Part shown: positions 58,852 through 64,000 of the stretch, piece after piece | How positions within the stretch are numbered: the stretch's first letter is position 1 | Layout of the letters: every line of letters starts with the position of its first letter | From: Buchnera aphidicola (Mindarus japonicus) | Lineage (GTDB): Bacteria; Pseudomonadota; Gammaproteobacteria; Enterobacterales; Enterobacteriaceae | Reading direction: 5' to 3' | DNA length: 64,000 bases | NCBI RefSeq assembly: GCF_039393905.1 | Contig: NZ_CP135030.1 | Location: forward strand, 62,001-126,000 | Made by a program: the position numbers and the translations under genes | Notes under the pieces: generated by a model | What the model was told of the DNA's origin: nothing | Database searches by the model: none | What the model saw: the letters and a program-made list of their open reading frames with translations, nothing else

Positions 58852-61254
58852 ATGAAATTTAGCAAAAAATGGTTGTTTGAATGGATTGATCCTGCAATTA
58901 ATAAAATAAACATTTGTGGTCAAATGACTCAAGCTGGATTAGAGGCTGAAATATCAATTGATAAATTGAACAAATTTAAAAAAGTAATAGTAGGAAATAT
59001 TGTAGAGTGTACAGCACATCCTAAATCTAAAAAATTAAAAATTTTGCAAGTTGAAATTAGAAAAGAAAAAATTATTCAAATTATCAGCAATGCTAAAAAT
59101 TGTAAAATAGGAAAAAAAGTTGCTGTAGCTGTTGAAGGTAGTACAGTCTTTAAAAATAAAAAAGTTGTTTCTAAATTATTAAAGAATGAATTATCCGAAG
59201 GAATGTTATGTTCTTTTCAAGAGTTAGGAATGTTTGATAATTATATTAATAATGTAGTGGAATTACCTCATAATGCTTTAATTGGGGAAAATATACAAAA
59301 ATATTTTTCTTTGAAAGATTCTACTATAACTATTAGTGTTCCTTCTAATCGTGCTGACGTATTAGGAATTATTGGTATAGCGAGAGAGGTTTCTGTTTTA
59401 AATAATTTAAACTTTTCTAAATTAGAAGAATTTCCATTAACTTCTAAAATAAAAAATTTAGATGATATTAAAATATTAACTTATAAAGAATCTCCAAAAT
59501 ATGTAGGAAGAATTATTAGAAATGTTGATTTAACGAGAGAAACTCCTTTTTGGATGAAAGAAAAATTAAGGTCTTCTGAGATTTTTCTAGAAAAAAATAT
59601 TATTTCTAATATTATTAACTATGTATTAATTGAATTAAATCAACCAATACATATATGTCCTTGGGATTCAGATGATATTAATTTAACATTTAGATATTCT
59701 AAAAGAAATGAGATATTTAAAATAGAAGAAAAAAATTCGATTGTTTTAAATGAAAAAACAGTAGTTGTTGAAAATAAAAATTCAGAAATAATTTTTATTC
59801 CTTCTAGTAAAAATTCAATAAATAATAAATCTTATTTAAATAAAAGTAATATTCTTGTCAGTAGTATATTTTTAACTCCTAAATATGCTAAAAATTTATC
59901 AAATCAAGATTGGATTTCTTACAAAATTTTAGAAACGTATAAAAGAGGAATGGATTTTGAGCTGCAAGTTTATGCTATAGAATATGTAACTAAATTAGTA
60001 TTAAAAATATGTGGAGGATTGCCAGATCCTATTTTTGAACAAAAAATATCATCTAATTATTTTAAAAAAATAAAAATTTTTTTACATTTTGAAAAAATAA
60101 AAAAAGTTTTAGGTTGTAAAATAAATATTATTGAAATAAAAAGAATCTTAATTGGTTTGGGATTTAAATGTTTAGAGTATAAAAATAATATATGGAAAAT
60201 CATTGTCCCTACATGGCGTTATGACATTGCTTTTGAAGAAGATATTATTTCTGAGATAGTTCGAATAGTTGGATGTGATCATATTAAATTAATTCCAATA
60301 AAATCAAAAAATTTTGTTAACAAAAAAAATGAGTTTTTATCTTCTTTAAAAGAAATAAAAAATATGTTTTTTTATAAAAGTTATAATGAAATAATTAGTT
60401 ATTCTTTTATAAATCCTTTGCAACAAAATTTTTTTATCGACAACAAAAAAACAATTTCTTTATTAAATCCTATTTCAATAGAAATGTCTTCTATGAGGCA
60501 AACATTATTTGTTGGTTTATTAAATGCTATTTCATATAATCAAAATAGACAAGAAACTTCTATTCGATTATTTGAAACAGGATTATGTTTTAAAGTAAAT
60601 AAAAAAGAAAAATTTAAAATACAACAAGAGTTGTTTATTTCTGGAGCAATAAGTGGAATTTCAACAGAAAAACATTGGAATGTATTATATAAAAAATTAG
60701 ATTTTTTTGATTTAAAGGATGACTTAGAATCTATGTTTTTTTTAACAGGTTATCATTCTGATATTTCTTTTTTCCCTAAAGTTTTTCCTGGATTACATTG
60801 TAAGCAAAGCGCAGAAATATTATTGAATAATATTTCAATTGGAAAAATTGGAACTTTAAGTCCTGTTCTAGTTAAGAAATTTAATTTAAAAGATACTGTT
60901 TTTTTATTTGAGATATCAGTTAAAAATTTATTTCCTTTTAACGTTTTTAGTATTAATAATGTTTCTATTTTTCCAAGTAGTAAAAAAGATATATCTTTTT
61001 TAATATCTGAAAAATTTTTATCTTGTGATATCATCAAAGAATGCGAATTAATATCTTCTGAAAATATTAAAAAAGTTTCTTTAATAGATATATATAGTGA
61101 TAAAAAATTTTTTAAGGGAATGAAAAGTATGACAATTAGTTTATTTTTTCAAAATCAACACAAAACGTTAATGGAAGATGAAATACTAAAGTTAGTGGAA
61201 AAATGTATTTTTCAACTAAAAGAAAAGTTTAATATTATTTTAAGAAATAAGTAA
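58852..61254 (+). CDS. pheT: Phenylalanyl-tRNA synthetase beta chain with a degenerate editing domain
   Basis: PheT binds tRNA and in E. coli edits Tyr-tRNA-Phe in its B3/B4 domain. The N-terminal EMAP-like fold (about 40-150), B5 domain and C-terminal anticodon-binding fold are recognisable. In the B3/B4 region (about 205-400) H267 survives, but the MGGIFGG loop and the LLECAFF glutamate are lost (the latter reads LVSSIFL) and the RRHGLHTDASHR block is unrecognisable. I start at ATG 58852, since AGGTG lies at 58838-58842; a GTG at 58840 is less likely. Length is 800 (E. coli 795). Confidence 0.94.
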   Translation: MKFSKKWLFEWIDPAINKINICGQMTQAGLEAEISIDKLNKFKKVIVGNIVECTAHPKSKKLKILQVEIRKEKIIQIISNAKNCKIGKKVAVAVEGSTVFKNKKVVSKLLKNELSEGMLCSFQELGMFDNYINNVVELPHNALIGENIQKYFSLKDSTITISVPSNRADVLGIIGIAREVSVLNNLNFSKLEEFPLTSKIKNLDDIKILTYKESPKYVGRIIRNVDLTRETPFWMKEKLRSSEIFLEKNIISNIINYVLIELNQPIHICPWDSDDINLTFRYSKRNEIFKIEEKNSIVLNEKTVVVENKNSEIIFIPSSKNSINNKSYLNKSNILVSSIFLTPKYAKNLSNQDWISYKILETYKRGMDFELQVYAIEYVTKLVLKICGGLPDPIFEQKISSNYFKKIKIFLHFEKIKKVLGCKINIIEIKRILIGLGFKCLEYKNNIWKIIVPTWRYDIAFEEDIISEIVRIVGCDHIKLIPIKSKNFVNKKNEFLSSLKEIKNMFFYKSYNEIISYSFINPLQQNFFIDNKKTISLLNPISIEMSSMRQTLFVGLLNAISYNQNRQETSIRLFETGLCFKVNKKEKFKIQQELFISGAISGISTEKHWNVLYKKLDFFDLKDDLESMFFLTGYHSDISFFPKVFPGLHCKQSAEILLNNISIGKIGTLSPVLVKKFNLKDTVFLFEISVKNLFPFNVFSINNVSIFPSSKKDISFLISEKFLSCDIIKECELISSENIKKVSLIDIYSDKKFFKGMKSMTISLFFQNQHKTLMEDEILKLVEKCIFQLKEKFNIILRNK

Positions 61255-61363
61255 TTTTTTATTAAGAATTAAATTTTTAAATATGTATTTTTTATACATT
61301 TCAAAAAAAATGTGATAAATTATTAAAATAAATAAAAATTTTTATAAAAATTATAAAATAGAT

Positions 61364-62449
61364 ATGTATCATTTTTCTGATTTTGATTTTTTTTTACCTA
61401 AATCTTTAATACCTTATTATCCGATTTTATCTAGGAGTAAAAGCCGATTATTATTAATCGATGGTGAATGTGGAAAAATCAAACATTCTTTTTTTAAAAA
61501 TATTGTTAACTATTTTAATTCTAAAGACTTGTTAATATTCAATAATACCAAGGTTATTCCAGCTAGAATTTTTGGAGTAAAAGAAAAAACTGGTGGAAAA
61601 GTAGAAATTTTTGTTTTAGAAATAAAAAATGATACTAAAGTAATAGCAAAAATTCGGTCTTCTAATTCTTGTAAAATAGGAGATATTTTCATATGTGGAA
61701 ATAAAAAAAAATTTTATTGTTCAATTATATCAATAAAAGAAAAATGTTTTGAAATAAAATTTCATAATGTAAAAAAAGTGTTGGATATGTTATATATTTT
61801 AGGACATATTCCCTTACCTCCTTATATTCATCGAAAAGATAATGTTCATGATAAAATTTTTTATCAAACAGTATATGGAAATCAACCAGGATCTGTAGCA
61901 GCTCCGACTGCCGGTTTACATTTTGACTACTTGCTATTAAATGAATTAAAAAAAAGAAATGTTCAATTTTCTTTTATTACTTTGCATATTGGTTTAGGAA
62001 CGTTTCAAACTATTACGACAAATAGTATCAAAGATCACATCATGCATTCAGAGTATGTACAAGTGACTTCAGAAGTTATTAATAACATATCAAAGTGTAA
62101 AAAAAGAGGAAACAGAGTTATAGCTGTTGGAACAAGCACAATTAGAGCGCTTGAAACGGTTCAAAACTATAATAGAAAAGAAAAAAAAAATATAACTTCT
62201 TTTTTTGGAAAAACAAATATTTTTATTTATCCTGGTTACAAGCATACCGTTGCTGATGGATTAATTACAAATTTTCATCTTCCAAAATCTACATTAATAT
62301 TATTAGTAGCATCTTTTTTGGGTTGCAAAAACACCATTAACGTTTATAAAGAAGCTATTAAAAAAAAATATAGATTTTTAAGTTATGGAGATGCAATGTT
62401 TATTACTAAAAAAAAACAGAATGAAAAGAAAAATATTTTTTTTTCTTAA
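61364..62449 (+). CDS. queA: S-adenosylmethionine:tRNA ribosyltransferase-isomerase QueA
   Basis: QueA adds the cyclopentene-diol precursor (epoxyqueuosine) to preQ1 at tRNA position 34. Conserved blocks are FNNTKVIPARIFG, GHIPLPPYI, VAAPTAGLHFD, HIGLGTFQ and YRFLSYGDAMFI. Length is 361 (E. coli 356). It starts 109 bases after pheT; in E. coli ihfA follows pheT, but it is missing here. The queA-tgt pair is kept. Confidence 0.95.
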   Translation: MYHFSDFDFFLPKSLIPYYPILSRSKSRLLLIDGECGKIKHSFFKNIVNYFNSKDLLIFNNTKVIPARIFGVKEKTGGKVEIFVLEIKNDTKVIAKIRSSNSCKIGDIFICGNKKKFYCSIISIKEKCFEIKFHNVKKVLDMLYILGHIPLPPYIHRKDNVHDKIFYQTVYGNQPGSVAAPTAGLHFDYLLLNELKKRNVQFSFITLHIGLGTFQTITTNSIKDHIMHSEYVQVTSEVINNISKCKKRGNRVIAVGTSTIRALETVQNYNRKEKKNITSFFGKTNIFIYPGYKHTVADGLITNFHLPKSTLILLVASFLGCKNTINVYKEAIKKKYRFLSYGDAMFITKKKQNEKKNIFFS

Positions 62450-62474
62450 AAAACAGATTTTTTATCATATATAA

Positions 62475-63590
<1,116 letters not shown>

Positions 63591-63951
63591 TAATATTAAT
63601 GATAAAATTAAATACTAAAATTTTTTAAAAAAATAATAAAAATCATATTATGATCATAATAAATCATCAATTAAAAAATTTAATTTTTATATATTAATTT
63701 TTATAGTATAAATATATTTTCTAAAAAAAATATTATATTTTTAAGTAAAATTTTTATTTTTTATATTATATATATAATATATATTATATATATCGTATAG
63801 ATATATATAACATATACAAATATGAATCTACTTTTATAAAAAAATACTAAATAATACATTTTATGTAATGTAGAGTTATATTAAAATAACTAACATAATT
63901 TTTAGTTAAATTAACAAAGAAAAATTTGTAATTTTTAAAAAAATTTTTTTT
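63591..63951. other. Gene-free right end
   Basis: In E. coli yajC follows tgt; no trace of it is seen. The spacer contains a 14-base perfect palindrome, ATTATGATCATAAT, at 63647-63660 and an AT dinucleotide tract at about 63763-63825 that can fold on itself. No gene or RNA is recognisable. Confidence 0.6.
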
Positions 63952-64000
63952 ATGAAATATAATAATGATAAACGATTTAAACGAATATTATCATTTTTAT
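63952..64000 (+). CDS. Possible start of a gene running off the window
   Basis: An ATG opens a frame that stays open for the last 16 codons (MKYNNDKRFKRILSFL). There is no ribosome binding site and no match that I recognise. It may be chance. Confidence 0.2.
   Translation, partial: MKYNNDKRFKRILSFL

Noticed and set aside
63763..63825. AT-repeat stretch considered as an origin or CRISPR-like array
   Set aside because: It is a simple AT dinucleotide tract without spacers, DnaA boxes or unit repeats.

Overview
The window looks like part of the chromosome of Buchnera aphidicola, the obligate intracellular symbiont of aphids. I infer this from the very high A+T content (estimated by eye), enterobacterial proteins of near E. 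coli length, E. coli-like gene blocks set in eroded spacers, complete pathways for essential amino acids, and a flagellar export gate without a filament. I cannot name the aphid host. Comparisons with E. coli and other Buchnera are from memory; no search was run.

Layout. 1-2.6 kb: the first codons of a probable ribB, a kinase-only hldE, and cca. 3.1-9.3 kb: crr-ptsI-ptsH (general PTS), cysK, and ligA with a broken reading frame. 9.3-11.2 kb: tRNA-Lys, tRNA-Val(UAC), gltX and tRNA-Ala(GGC), the E. coli gltX neighbourhood. 11.2-16.1 kb: fliE, fliF, a decayed gap where fliG to fliN should be, then fliO, fliP, fliQ, fliR. 16.1-19.2 kb: rpmG, rpmB, ppa, pmbA and the RNase P RNA gene rnpB. 19.6-29.2 kb: fabB, talA, tkt, dapE, dapA, bcp, aroC, smrB. 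29.4-36.5 kb: the complete histidine operon hisGDCBHAFI, packed with overlaps. 36.6-42.9 kb: gnd, dcd, thiD, metG, tilS and tRNA-Val(GAC). 43.0-49.5 kb: ribE and the membrane redox complex rsxABCDGE with nth. 49.6-54.4 kb: tyrS, sufA, ydiK, aroH. 54.5-63.6 kb: thrS-infC-rpmI-rplT-pheS-pheT, then queA-tgt. The last 410 bases hold no convincing gene.

How the genes work together. Provisioning is prominent: all histidine genes, two lysine/DAP steps (dapA, dapE), the first and last steps to chorismate (aroH, aroC), the last cysteine step (cysK) and riboflavin synthase. PTS uptake and the pentose phosphate enzymes (gnd, talA, tkt) feed these with carbon, NADPH and ribose or erythrose phosphates. 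Translation genes are kept, but several have lost accessory parts.

I found no phage, insertion sequence, CRISPR array, toxin-antitoxin or other unknown system. What deserves attention is the mode of decay: a ligA gene that needs one extra A in an A-tract to be read through, an MS-ring protein whose FliG-binding tail has gone together with fliG, editing sites erased in both ThrRS and the PheRS beta chain, a conserved AUU start codon in infC, an attenuator-like terminator before pheS, and separate domain losses in HldE, Cca, MetG, RsxB and RsxC.
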